Below are positions 15,822 through 24,568 of a stretch of DNA of 64,000 nucleotides, piece by piece. The translations under genes were made by a program, and so were the position numbers. The stretch spans positions 1-64,000 of the forward strand of contig JAEUGW010000025.1 of the NCBI GenBank assembly GCA_016795565.1, written 5' to 3'. Positions within the stretch are counted from its first letter, which is position 1. Each line of letters begins with the position of its first letter. The notes beneath the pieces are model-generated. The model made no database searches. It worked only from the letters and a program-made list of their open reading frames with translations, and had not been told where the DNA came from. The stretch comes from Opitutaceae bacterium. Its GTDB lineage: Bacteria > Verrucomicrobiota > Verrucomicrobiia > Opitutales > Opitutaceae.

Positions 15822-18800
15822 TCAGAACTGGCCGGAGAGGCCGAACTTGATGAAGGTCGGGCTGATCAGGAGCTGGCGCGGGCGGCTGGAGATGTAGGTG
15901 TAGAGCTCGGGGCCGTTCTCGGTGAAGTTGTTCGCGTTGGCGAACAGCGTCATGTTCGGGCGCAGCCGGTAGCTGATGCCGAGGTTGTGCGTGAGGAGGG
16001 CGCGGCGCCAGATGTTGCCGTTGCCGGGCGAGGTCAGGCTGACGGCCTGGGGATAGGCCGAGCTGTAGTTGACGTCGTAGGAGGCGCCGAACTTCTTGTA
16101 GGCATACTGGAGGGCGAAGTTGGCGAGCTTCGGCACGAAGTTGGCCACCTGGTTGGTGCTCAGCTCGGTGGCACCGGTGTATTTGCCCTTGGCCTCGAGC
16201 CAGGTGTAATTGGCGCGGACCGTGAGGCCCTTGAGCGCGCCGGGCAGGAAGGTGAGGCGCTGGCGGTAGTCGAGCTCGATGCCCTTGATCGTGGCGTCGC
16301 CGATGTTCGTCGGCCGGAAGATCGTGTAGCCGCCATAGAGGCCGTCGAAGCCGTTGTCGGGCGTGTTGGGCACGGTCAGTCCGGAATTCACGCTGCTGCC
16401 GATCAGGTCGCTGATGTCCTTCTGGTAGGCCGCGACGGTGAAGGTGCCGCTGTTCTGGAAGTAATACTCGAGCTTGAAGTCGAGATTCTTGGCCAGCTGC
16501 GGAAGGATCTCCGGGTTGCCGATGGTGACGGTCTGCGCCGTGTCGTTGGCGGTGACGCCGGGGATGAGCTGCTGGTAGGTCGGGCGGCCGTAGCTGGTGG
16601 ACCAGCTGGCGCGGGCCTTGAGGTTCGGCGTGATGTCGTAGGCCAGGTGGATGCTCGGGAAGTATTTGGCGTAGCGGCCGTCTGAGGACGCGGCTTGGTA
16701 ATCCATGGCGGCACGCAGGAAGTGGTCGGGCTGCACGGCGATGGGCGTGGTGCGAGCACGGAAGAAGGTGAAGGTCTCGAGGTTCACCCACTCGCCGCGC
16801 ACGCCGCCGACGACGCGGAGCTTGCCGATCTTGGCGTCGGCCTGGATGAAGGCGGCATCCACGCCCTCCTCGAAGAGGCGGCGGGTCGTGCGCTGCTGCA
16901 CGGCGGTGTAGTTCACGTCCTCATACCAGATGGCGGAGTTGCCGAGCTGGGAGGTGATGGCCACCGGGTCGAAGGCGGGCACGCGCTGGCCGGCGGGGGC
17001 GTTCTGCTTGTCGAACTCGGTGAGCGGCATCATCGCGCCGGAGAGGATCGTGCCGGGCACGGCGTAGTAGCGCCGGGGGCTCTTGTTGCGGAAATTGACG
17101 CGCTTGTTCTGCGTGTCGAAGCCGGTCTTCAGCACGATGGGCCACCGCGTGTCGAGCGCGTAGCTGGCGGTGATGTAGGCGCTGACCTCGTTGGTGCGGT
17201 TCTCGGAGTCGCGCTTCACGAGGTTCATCGAGGTGGTGGGGACGGGCTGGGTGGTCGTGTTGGCGTTGGAGACCAGGGTCGAGGCGTAGCTCGCGGCGTC
17301 ATAGACGCTCGGGCCGGCGGTCTGGGTGAAGACGCGGCCGTTGAGGTCGGTGTTGTCGAGGATGAAGCCGATGGGCGCCGAGGTGCGCATGGTCAGCTGG
17401 CCGCCCTCGTTGTCGCGGCCGGCGGAGGAATTCCAGACCGTGTTCGACCAGCGCAGGGCCTCCTCGATCTTCAGGCGGCCGAAATTATGCTCGCCGGTGA
17501 GCGTGCCGGTGGGGTTGCGGCTGGTGAAGGCGAAGCGCCGCGGCGTGAGCAGCAGCTGGGCGTTGCCCGCGGGACGGATCTCGGTGCGGTTGGCCGTGTA
17601 GCCGGGCATGATGCCGCCGGTGGGGTTCGTGATCGGATCATACGGCACGGCGCTGCTGGAGTAGAACGGGTTGACGTAGGTGTATTGGAAATAGGGCTCG
17701 TCGCCGGCGTTGTAGAGGAAGCGCGCGGAGAAGGTGCTGTGCTCGCGCCAGCGGTAGTCCACGCGGGCGCTGAAGGCCTCGATGAAGCGCCGGTTCAGGC
17801 CGCTGCGCTTGTCGTAGTCGCGGAAGGCGGCGACGGCGTTGGTGGTGTTCTCGTATTGCAGCAGGTCATAGTCGAAGGGACGCACGATCTCCTGGTAGGA
17901 GGCGGTGACGAGGACGCCGAGGTTGCGCTTGCCGCCGAAGACGTCGAACACCTCGGTGTAGCTCACGCTGAGGTCCGGGCCGAATGGCTTCTCCTCGAGC
18001 GGCACATTGCGGTCGCCCCAGGAGGCGGCCCACGCGCCGGACAGGGTGTAGTTGATGCGACGCTTCTCCTTCATGGCGAGCGGCGAGCGGGACTTCAGGT
18101 TGACCGTGCCGCCGAGGGAGTCGGCGCGCTTGTCGGGGGTCTGGCCGGAGATGAGCTCGATCTGCTCGATGGTCGAGGCGGAGAAGGAGTGGAACGACGG
18201 GGCGCGGCCGAAGGCGCTGACGCCGGTCGAGGACATGCCGTCGATGTTCAGCGTGGTGAAGGTGTTCGGCTGGCCGCGGATGGAGATGTAATTCATCAGG
18301 TTGTCCTCATCCACGCTGAAGGAGATGCCGGGCATGCGGGTCAGCAGCTCGGCGGTGTTCTGCGTGGGCAGGATGCCCCACTCGTCGATGGCGGTGACGT
18401 TCTTGATGTTGGAGGCGTTGCGCTGCTCGGTGATGGCGAGCGCCTGGCCTTCCTTGACCGTGGAGACGGTGAATTTTTCCAGGGCCAGGACGTTGGTGGC
18501 GTTGAGGCCGATGGCCACGTCGGCGCTGGCGGCCGAACCGACCGTCACGGTGGTGCTGCCCTCATCGAAGCCCGAGTAGGAGGCCACGACGTTGACCTCG
18601 CCGGCCGGCACGTCGAAGAAGACGAAATGCCCGGCGCTGTCGGAGAGCGTGCTCTTGCCCAGGGCCGGCAGGGAAACGCGCGCGCCTTGCAGGGCGTTGC
18701 CGGTGGCATTGCTCGTCACGGTGCCGGCCAGACGGCCGGTGGCGGTCTGCGCCGACAGCGCCGGGACGGTGAACAGGGACAGGATGGTCAGGCTAAACAG

Positions 18801-18857
18801 GCTCGTTGCAGCAAGCAACCGCCGGACGGACAAACGACTCACGATAGTGCAGGTCAT
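15822..18857 (-). CDS. TonB-dependent receptor with carboxypeptidase-regulatory-like domain
   Basis: A 1011-residue outer membrane receptor. After the signal peptide (to about residue 37) comes a carboxypeptidase regulatory-like domain (GRLAGTVTSNATGNALQGARV, residues ~41-120), then the plug with LEKFTVSTV, NTAELLTRMPGISF and SIRGQPNTFTTLNIDGM, and a barrel ending FIKFGLSGQF. This layout is typical of the large receptors of Opitutaceae, Xanthomonadales and Bacteroidota that import oligosaccharides; the substrate is unknown. The leader carries a strong inverted repeat, and an AraC regulator lies just upstream on the same strand. Confidence 0.94.
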   Translation of the reverse strand: MTCTIVSRLSVRRLLAATSLFSLTILSLFTVPALSAQTATGRLAGTVTSNATGNALQGARVSLPALGKSTLSDSAGHFVFFDVPAGEVNVVASYSGFDEGSTTVTVGSAASADVAIGLNATNVLALEKFTVSTVKEGQALAITEQRNASNIKNVTAIDEWGILPTQNTAELLTRMPGISFSVDEDNLMNYISIRGQPNTFTTLNIDGMSSTGVSAFGRAPSFHSFSASTIEQIELISGQTPDKRADSLGGTVNLKSRSPLAMKEKRRINYTLSGAWAASWGDRNVPLEEKPFGPDLSVSYTEVFDVFGGKRNLGVLVTASYQEIVRPFDYDLLQYENTTNAVAAFRDYDKRSGLNRRFIEAFSARVDYRWREHSTFSARFLYNAGDEPYFQYTYVNPFYSSSAVPYDPITNPTGGIMPGYTANRTEIRPAGNAQLLLTPRRFAFTSRNPTGTLTGEHNFGRLKIEEALRWSNTVWNSSAGRDNEGGQLTMRTSAPIGFILDNTDLNGRVFTQTAGPSVYDAASYASTLVSNANTTTQPVPTTSMNLVKRDSENRTNEVSAYITASYALDTRWPIVLKTGFDTQNKRVNFRNKSPRRYYAVPGTILSGAMMPLTEFDKQNAPAGQRVPAFDPVAITSQLGNSAIWYEDVNYTAVQQRTTRRLFEEGVDAAFIQADAKIGKLRVVGGVRGEWVNLETFTFFRARTTPIAVQPDHFLRAAMDYQAASSDGRYAKYFPSIHLAYDITPNLKARASWSTSYGRPTYQQLIPGVTANDTAQTVTIGNPEILPQLAKNLDFKLEYYFQNSGTFTVAAYQKDISDLIGSSVNSGLTVPNTPDNGFDGLYGGYTIFRPTNIGDATIKGIELDYRQRLTFLPGALKGLTVRANYTWLEAKGKYTGATELSTNQVANFVPKLANFALQYAYKKFGASYDVNYSSAYPQAVSLTSPGNGNIWRRALLTHNLGISYRLRPNMTLFANANNFTENGPELYTYISSRPRQLLISPTFIKFGLSGQF

Positions 18858-18882
18858 CGGTGTAGGGTTTTTGCGCGCCCCT

Positions 18883-18946
18883 GATGGGTGGGGTGGGCGC
18901 GCTGGTTAGGTGTCGTCGGAGCCATAGGATGCGCACCCCACCCATC
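18883..18946 (-). promoter_or_regulatory. Long inverted repeat in the receptor leader
   Basis: GATGGGTGGGGTG at the start of one arm pairs with CACCCCACCCATC in the other; the arms (18883-18900 and 18931-18946) are nearly perfect over 16 bp with a ~30-base loop, ending ~25 bp before the receptor start codon. It could be a leader hairpin, a regulator site or a decayed repeat element. Confidence 0.5.
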
Positions 18947-19067
18947 CAAGAAAATTTCCGGGCCGCGCCGGCGCGTTCAGGCGCTCTCCGAGCGGAAGCC
19001 GGAAGCGGCTGGCAATTTCGTTAAAAAGTTCATCATTCCCGATAATACGCCGAGCCGGCCCCGCGGG

Positions 19068-19982
19068 CTATTTTCGCCGGCGCACGCGGCGGCCGGGGGC
19101 GGCCCGGCCGCTGTGCCGGTAGGCCAGCGGCGACACGCCGTAGGCCAGGCGAAAGGCCCGGCTGAAGCTGTAGATGGAGCTGAACCCGCATTGCTCGGCG
19201 ATCTCCGACACCCGCTGCGGCGCGAGCCGAAGCAGCCCGCAGGCCTGCTCCAGGCGCAGGTGCCGGAGGTGCCGGCCGATGCTCACGCCGCACGAAGCTC
19301 GGAAGCGGGCGCGCAAATGGCTGGGGCTGATGCCGAGCGTGCGGGCGATCTCCTTGAGATTCGGGTGTTCTCCCTGGCGCTGCGCGATTTGATTGACGCG
19401 CAGGATCAGGCCGGGGGGCGGCGGGGTGGCGACCGCCGCCTGGCTGGCAAGCTTGAGCCGCCGCAAGCGGGCCAGGAACAGGGCCAACAGGAGCACGGGC
19501 ATGTCGGCCGCCCGCTCCGCTTCGTAGGATTCCACCAATTCGGCGGCCAGCGCCTGCAGCGGCGGTGTCAGCTCGAACGGCCGGTAGCGCAGCGCCGCCA
19601 GCCCCTCCGCCTCGGTCAGCTCAAAGGTCACGAACAGCCAGGCCAGCTTCTCTCGCTGCGGCTCGGAATAGTGGTGAAACTGGAAGGGAAAGACCAGCAG
19701 GCCATGCCCGGCCTCGAGCCGGATGTTCTGGTCGTCCACGCAGACGGTCACGGCGGTCCGCAGCGCGCAGATGAGCACGAACCGGTGGTGCAGCGCACGC
19801 CCGCGCCGGGGCTTGTTGAGGTCCGTTGCCGTCTGGCGCTGAAAGCACACGATGTTGTCCGGCAGGACCACATTCGCGGCCGGCCGGCCGAGCAACTGGT
19901 GCAGCGGTTGCGGCAGTCGGGCGACCAGTTTGGTCAGATCGGGTGGCGGGGTATTTGGCATATTCGTCAAAAACATCGTCAT
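19068..19982 (-). CDS. AraC family transcriptional regulator
   Basis: A 304-residue regulator. The N-terminal half is a cupin-like sensing domain (NIRLEAGHGLLVFPFQFHHYS around residue 95). The C-terminal AraC/XylS DNA-binding domain has two helix-turn-helix units: NLKEIARTLGISPSHLRARFRA and VSEIAEQCGFSSIYSFSRAFRL, followed by YGVSPLAYR. It ends with an Arg-rich tail. The start is uncertain among three nearby ATGs. It lies between a TonB-dependent receptor and a divergent amino-sugar gene, so either could be its target. Confidence 0.9.
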   Translation of the reverse strand: MTMFLTNMPNTPPPDLTKLVARLPQPLHQLLGRPAANVVLPDNIVCFQRQTATDLNKPRRGRALHHRFVLICALRTAVTVCVDDQNIRLEAGHGLLVFPFQFHHYSEPQREKLAWLFVTFELTEAEGLAALRYRPFELTPPLQALAAELVESYEAERAADMPVLLLALFLARLRRLKLASQAAVATPPPPGLILRVNQIAQRQGEHPNLKEIARTLGISPSHLRARFRASCGVSIGRHLRHLRLEQACGLLRLAPQRVSEIAEQCGFSSIYSFSRAFRLAYGVSPLAYRHSGRAAPGRRVRRRK

Positions 19983-20108
19983 TTCTGCTACTTGTCAGTC
20001 GAAGCGCCAGCCTTATTCTGAGCGCCTCGCCCACCCCTTTCCCCCATGCCGATCAATCCACGCCGCGAATTCCCCGCCCGCCCGAATTTCGCCGGCTCCC
20101 ACCCCGGA

Positions 20109-20169
20109 AATCGTTCTCTTTCTCCCGCATCGAACCAGGAGAAAGATTAAGAGAACGAGAATGAGAACG
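20109..20169. promoter_or_regulatory. GAGAACGAT inverted repeat between araC-type gene and nagB-type gene
   Basis: ATCGTTCTCTTTCTCC faces GGAGAAAGA...GAGAACGAT across a short loop; the right arm is longer because GAGAACGA is repeated. It lies in the divergent promoter region, 42 bp before the NagB-like start. It may be an operator or a dispersed repeat. Confidence 0.45.
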
Positions 20170-20210
20170 ATCGCTTCATCAGGCTAACCCGCCCCCTCCC
20201 CTTCTCCCCC

Positions 20211-22181
20211 ATGCCGATCAACATCCTCGAGCGTTGCCATCAAGAGCAGGTCGCCCTGTCCGTCTATCCCCACAGCCAGCAAGCCGCGCGCGCGGTGGCC
20301 GCGGAGATCGCCGCGCTCATCCGCTCGCGTCAGGCCGAGAAACGCGGCGTCGTGCTGGGCCTGGCCACCGGCTCCACCCCGATCAGCCTCTACGCCGAGT
20401 TGGTGCGCCTGCACCGCGAGGAGGGCCTGAGCTTCGCCAACGTCACCACCTTCAACCTCGACGAATATTACCCCATCGCGCCCGAACGCGCGCAGAGCTA
20501 CCGGCGCTTCATGCGCACGCACCTTTTCGACCACGTGGACCTCGACCCGGCCCGCACCCACCTGCCCTCCGGCACGGTGCCCAAGGCCGAGGTGGACGCG
20601 CATTGCGCGGCCTATGAGGCGCAGATCGCGGCCGCCGGCGGCATCGACTTCCAGATCCTCGGCATCGGCCGCACCGGCCACATCGGGTTCAACGAGCCCG
20701 GCAGCGCGCGCCACTCGCTCACGCGGCTGGTCACGCTCGATCCGCTCACGCGCCGGGACGCCGCCGGCGACTTCGGCGGCGACGCCGGCACGCCGCGCCA
20801 CGCGCTGACGATGGGCGTGCGCTCGATCCTTAACGCCCGCCGCGTGGTGCTCATGGCCTGGGGCCAGCACAAGGCCGACATCGTGCGCGCCGCCGTCGAG
20901 GGCGAGGTCAACACCCACGTCACCGCGTCGTTCCTGCAGGAACACCCCGCCGCCCTCTTCGTGCTGGATGCCGCCGCCGCCGGCTCGCTCACCCGCCACC
21001 GCACCCCGTGGCTCGTCGGCCCGCTCTCCGACCAGGGCCTCGCCTGGGACGAGCGCATGACCCGCCGCGCCATCCTCTGGCTCTCCGGCCGCAAGCAGAA
21101 GCCCATCCTCAAGCTGACCGACGACGACTACAACGAGGCCGGCCTGCAGGACCTGCTCCGCGCCCACGGCTCCGCCTACGACGCAAACCTCATCGGTTTC
21201 TACCAGATGCAGCACACCATCACCGGCTGGCCCGGCGGGCGCGACCCGAGGAAAACCAAGCCCGGCGACGCCCCGGTGCGCCCCCTGCGCGCGCCCTCCG
21301 CCACGACCTTCCCGAAGCGCGTGCTCGTGCTCTCCCCCCACCCCGATGACGACGTCATCTCCATGGGCGGCACGCTCTGCCGCTTGGTGGACCAGGGCCA
21401 CGAGGTGCACATCGCCTACGAGGTCTCCGGCGCCGGCGCCGTCTCCGACGAGTCGCTGTGGCAATTGCTCGCCTTCGTCCGCGGCAGCGGACTCGTGGAC
21501 GCCGCCAAGCGCGACTCGCTCGACACCCTCTACACCGGCCTGGCGGGTGGCGGCGGCACGCCGCCGGCCACGCCCGAACTCATCCAGTGGAAGGGCCTCA
21601 TCCGCCGCCACGAAGCCATCGCCGCCGCCCGGGTGTGCGGCGTGCCCGAGGCGCGCCTGCATTTCCTCGACCTTCCGCTCTACAACGCCGCGCCCCGCGC
21701 CCGCCATTACGGGGCCGAGGACGTCGCCCGCCTGAGCGCCCTGCTGCACAAGTTCCAGCCGCACCTCATCTACGCCGCCGGCGACCTCGATGATCCGCAC
21801 GGCACCCATCGCCTCTGCCTCCACGTCCTCCGCGACGCACTAGCCGCTGCGGCCGCCGCCAAGGCCGCGTGGGTGGCCGACACCGAACTCTGGCTCTACC
21901 GCGGCGCCTGGGCCGAGTGGCCGCTTGACGAGATCGACCTCGCCGTGCCGCTCAGCCCCCAGGAAGTGCTCCGCCGCCGCCGCGCCATCTTCCGACACGA
22001 GACCCAGAAGGACCAGGCCCTGTTCCTCGGTGAGGATCGCCGCGAGTTCTGGCAACGCACCGAGGACCGCAGCCGCCGGCTCGCCCAAGCCTACAACGCC
22101 CTCGGCCTCGCCGAATACGAGGCCGTCGAGGCGTTCAAGGGCTACGCGCCCGCCGAGTTCCTGCGCTCCGCGGCGTTCTGA
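20211..22181 (+). CDS. Glucosamine-6-phosphate deaminase-like / PIG-L deacetylase fusion
   Basis: A 656-residue two-domain protein. Residues 1-~335 are NagB-like: GLATGSTP at 50-57, LDEYYPI with Asp84, and GIGRTGHIGFNEP with His157 and Glu162. The Asp that E. coli NagB has at position 141 is Thr155 here. Residues ~368-656 are a PIG-L/LmbE-type zinc deacetylase with the HPDDD motif at 377-381 and GDLDDPHGTH near 525. The fusion occurs in Bacteroidota and Verrucomicrobiota as I recall, with a likely role in deacetylating and deaminating amino sugars. It is divergent from the AraC regulator. Confidence 0.88.
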   Translation: MPINILERCHQEQVALSVYPHSQQAARAVAAEIAALIRSRQAEKRGVVLGLATGSTPISLYAELVRLHREEGLSFANVTTFNLDEYYPIAPERAQSYRRFMRTHLFDHVDLDPARTHLPSGTVPKAEVDAHCAAYEAQIAAAGGIDFQILGIGRTGHIGFNEPGSARHSLTRLVTLDPLTRRDAAGDFGGDAGTPRHALTMGVRSILNARRVVLMAWGQHKADIVRAAVEGEVNTHVTASFLQEHPAALFVLDAAAAGSLTRHRTPWLVGPLSDQGLAWDERMTRRAILWLSGRKQKPILKLTDDDYNEAGLQDLLRAHGSAYDANLIGFYQMQHTITGWPGGRDPRKTKPGDAPVRPLRAPSATTFPKRVLVLSPHPDDDVISMGGTLCRLVDQGHEVHIAYEVSGAGAVSDESLWQLLAFVRGSGLVDAAKRDSLDTLYTGLAGGGGTPPATPELIQWKGLIRRHEAIAAARVCGVPEARLHFLDLPLYNAAPRARHYGAEDVARLSALLHKFQPHLIYAAGDLDDPHGTHRLCLHVLRDALAAAAAAKAAWVADTELWLYRGAWAEWPLDEIDLAVPLSPQEVLRRRRAIFRHETQKDQALFLGEDRREFWQRTEDRSRRLAQAYNALGLAEYEAVEAFKGYAPAEFLRSAAF

Positions 22182-22371
22182 CATTCGCCTCGGATTCCAC
22201 GAGAAAAACATACCCGGAACCAGCTTCGGGATTTGATCAGATGTAGGAGCGGGTTTATCCCGCGATGCGCAAGGTGGTCGCGGCGCAAAGCCGCTCCTAC
22301 GGCCAGCCAAGCCGAAGACAGGTTCGGGGAATTTGCCCCCCGGGGAACAAAGGCGCTTGCGGCGACTGCTG

Positions 22372-22386
22372 GTATCGTTTTGATAC
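22372..22386. promoter_or_regulatory. Putative HicAB operator (GTATC-N5-GATAC)
   Basis: A perfect 5-bp inverted repeat with a 5-bp spacer ends 4 bp before the hicA start codon. HicB antitoxins with a C-terminal DNA-binding domain bind such sites to repress their own operon; the assignment is by position. Confidence 0.5.
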
Positions 22387-22390
22387 TGCC

Positions 22391-22585
22391 ATGCCAAGGA
22401 AACTCCGGGAGCTAATGGCCGAGCTGGAGAAGGCCGGATTTGTCAACCGGGGTGGAAAGGGCAGCCACCGCAACTACATCCATCCGCGCGGAACCCGCGT
22501 CACGCTGTCCGGCCAGGCCGGAGCCGACGCGCTTCACTATCAAGAAAAGGAAGTCCGCCGCAAAATCGCGCTCACCCGTTCATGA
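22391..22585 (+). CDS. hicA: HicA-type mRNA interferase toxin
   Basis: A 64-residue HicA-like toxin, expected to cleave mRNA. The dsRBD-like fold is recognisable from KLRELMAELEKAGFVNRGGKGSHRNYIHP, with the catalytic His in GSHRNY, and the C-terminal EVRRKIALTRS. The start is the ATG before PRKLREL, because the frame upstream reads non-conserved intergenic sequence. It overlaps the antitoxin gene by 4 bp (ATGA), the usual toxin-antitoxin arrangement. Confidence 0.88.
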   Translation: MPRKLRELMAELEKAGFVNRGGKGSHRNYIHPRGTRVTLSGQAGADALHYQEKEVRRKIALTRS

Positions 22586-22944
22586 AAACCAGGACCAAAA
22601 ACCCCGAATCCCCCGCGGCGCTTGCCCGCCGTTACCTCAAACTGGTGGAGTGGTCCGACAAGGACGGTTGCTTTGTCGGCAGCGCGCCGCCCATCATCGG
22701 CCCGTGCTGCCACGGAAAAACCGAGGCGGAGGTCATGGCGCGGCTCACGGCCATCGTGGAGGAGTGGGTGGAAATCATGCGGCGAGACGGACATCCGCTG
22801 CCCTCCGGATCGGCGGGAAAGAAATACAGCGGCCAGTTTGTCGTGCGCGTCGCTCCGGCTTTGCACAAGAAGGCCTCGCTCCAGGCGCTCGCGCGCGGCG
22901 AAAGTCTCAACCAGTTCGTGGCGGCGGCGCTGGCGGATGTTTAA
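22582..22944 (+). CDS. hicB: HicB-type antitoxin
   Basis: A 120-residue antitoxin partner. The N-terminal partly degraded RNase H-like fold is seen in YLKLVEWSDKDGCFVGSAPPIIGPCCHGKTEAEVMARL. The C-terminus (KKYSGQFVVRVAPALHKKASLQALARGESLNQFVAAALADV) is a ribbon-helix-helix DNA-binding domain. It is coupled to hicA by an ATGA overlap and is followed by repeat-filled sequence. Confidence 0.87.
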   Translation: MKTRTKNPESPAALARRYLKLVEWSDKDGCFVGSAPPIIGPCCHGKTEAEVMARLTAIVEEWVEIMRRDGHPLPSGSAGKKYSGQFVVRVAPALHKKASLQALARGESLNQFVAAALADV

Positions 22945-22975
22945 CACCGGTCATGCCCAATGCCCGTGGCTTTGG

Positions 22976-23060
22976 GTCTTCTGTCATCGCGAGGCCTGCA
23001 AAGCGGGCCGTGGCGATCCAGATGGATAGCTTCGTCACTCCGCTCCTCGCAATGACTGTC
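22976..23060. repeat. GTCATCGCGAGG-type dispersed repeat, copy 1
   Basis: Starts GTCATCGCGAGGCC and ends CCTCGCAATGAC; inner GCGGGCCGTGGCGATCCAG. In translation it gives the common VIARSE/GDPAG-type repeat peptide. Further copies: 29092-29205, 34078-34162, 40417-40528 and a partial one near 54150-54195. Confidence 0.8.
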
Positions 23061-23066
23061 CAAAAG

Positions 23067-23266
23067 CCAAGCCGGAATGATGCAGTAGAACTCCTTCAAC
23101 CACAGATACCCTGCGATCTGATAATAAGAGCCCTCCTGTATTGCCATCGAGGTTCCGTTCACCTTTCGGTGCCTGCCTGTGGGAGCGAGCTTGCTCGCGA
23201 TATCGCCCAAAAAGTCGCGAGCAAGCTCGCTCCCACATTTCCCGACTGCATCACGTTCCGGCTTGG
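23067..23266. mobile_element. MITE-like element, GGGAGCGAGC family, copy 1
   Basis: About 200 bp with terminal inverted repeats CCAAGCCGGAA and TTCCGGCTTGG and an inner strong palindrome (TGTGGGAGCGAGCTTGCTCG and its complement). It has no coding capacity. The rest of the gap to 23419 shows no gene. Confidence 0.75.
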
Positions 23267-23419
23267 GATGTTGGTATCACAACGAAGCTTGCGGGCATAA
23301 ACTCAGTTGGATCCGTCAGTTTGTCCCAGAGGGATCGACGCGGATAGATGCTGTTCGTTTCATCCTGACCTCATCCGGTTTATCCGTGAAATCCGCGGGG
23401 AAGCTCGGGTTCTCGAAGT

Positions 23420-24568
23420 TCAGATCTTCAGAAACCACTTCCTCCGCCAGAGAAGCCAGGCGAGGAAGAAGAACACCAGGACGAACGCGATCGCGAACAG
23501 CAGCGACGCGTTCACCGGGCTGGCGAGCGGCACGAAGTAGCCCTGATAGATCCACGTTTTAAGCGTCACGGCCTTCCCGTCCGCGCCGGTCCATTGGATG
23601 AGGTAGAGAAATTTCCCGATCAGCCCGGCCAGCACGAACATCGCGAGGGCGTTGGAGCCGTAGATGACGAGCGGCGTGGCCCAGCGTTTCCAGCCACGCA
23701 CGTCGATCAACCAGTGGAACACGCCGAGCAGCGCCGTCGCCCAACCGGCCATGAATACCGCGTAGGAACTCGTCCACAGGTTCTTGTTGATGGGGAACAC
23801 GAGGCCCCAGACCGTCCCCACCGCGAGCAGCACCGCGCCGTCGCGGAGCAGGCGCAGCGACAGCCCGGCCCCGGCGAATGACCGCACAAAATGTCCCGTC
23901 ACCGCGCCGAGCAGTGTCGTAGCGATGGCCGGAATCGTGGACAGGATGCCCTCGGGGTCGAAGCCCGGTGTCGGCGCGCCGCTCCACGTGTGACCCGCCA
24001 GCAGGTGCGAATCAATCCACCACGCCAGGTTGCCTTTGGGCGCCAGCACGCCGGCCCCATAACCCGGCACCGGCACGAACGAGAGCAGCGCCCAGTAGCC
24101 AAGCAACAGTCCCGCCGCCCAGCCAAGCTGCCCTTTCCAGGTGGTGCGCAGAAAAATCGCGGACGCCACGAGGTAGCAAACGCCGATGCGCTGCAGCACG
24201 CCGGGGAGTCGCATCTTCGCGAACGAGAAGTGGTGCGCCGGCAGCAGGCCGAAGGGAAACATCACCAGGAACAACCCGAGGCCGATGATCACCGCCGAGC
24301 GGACCAGCACATGCCGGAACAGTTCGCCGCGATCAGCGCCCTGCTCGACGCGGCGTGCGAACGACAGCGTCATCGCCACGCCAACGATCCACAGGAAAAA
24401 CGGAAAAATCATATCCGTCGGCGTCCAGCCGTGCCATGGCGCATGCTCCAGCGTAGGGTAAAGGTCGCTCCACGAACCGGGATTGTTCACCAGCAGCATG
24501 GCGGCAATCGTCGCCCCACGGAGGGCATCGAGGGAAAGCAGTCGGCCGGATGGCGCGGCGGGCTTCAT
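23420..24568 (-). CDS. Heparan-alpha-glucosaminide N-acetyltransferase-like membrane protein (NagX/DUF5009)
   Basis: A 382-residue protein with ~10 predicted membrane helices. It opens RLLSLDALRGATIAAMLLVNNPGSW and continues WHGWTPTDMIFPFFLWIVGVAMTLSF, the HGSNAT/NagX signature that carries the histidine used to pass acetyl groups across the membrane. The start ATG overlaps the stop of the phosphodiester glycosidase (ATGA), so it is the last gene of a coupled operon. Likely role: acetylation of glucosamine-containing glycans or wall fragments outside the cytoplasm. This is a family inference; no donor or acceptor is shown. Confidence 0.88.
   Translation of the reverse strand: MKPAAPSGRLLSLDALRGATIAAMLLVNNPGSWSDLYPTLEHAPWHGWTPTDMIFPFFLWIVGVAMTLSFARRVEQGADRGELFRHVLVRSAVIIGLGLFLVMFPFGLLPAHHFSFAKMRLPGVLQRIGVCYLVASAIFLRTTWKGQLGWAAGLLLGYWALLSFVPVPGYGAGVLAPKGNLAWWIDSHLLAGHTWSGAPTPGFDPEGILSTIPAIATTLLGAVTGHFVRSFAGAGLSLRLLRDGAVLLAVGTVWGLVFPINKNLWTSSYAVFMAGWATALLGVFHWLIDVRGWKRWATPLVIYGSNALAMFVLAGLIGKFLYLIQWTGADGKAVTLKTWIYQGYFVPLASPVNASLLFAIAFVLVFFFLAWLLWRRKWFLKI

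Noticed and set aside
16695..18884. Long plus-strand frame of 729 codons
   Set aside because: Antisense of the second receptor gene, which has clear plug and barrel motifs.
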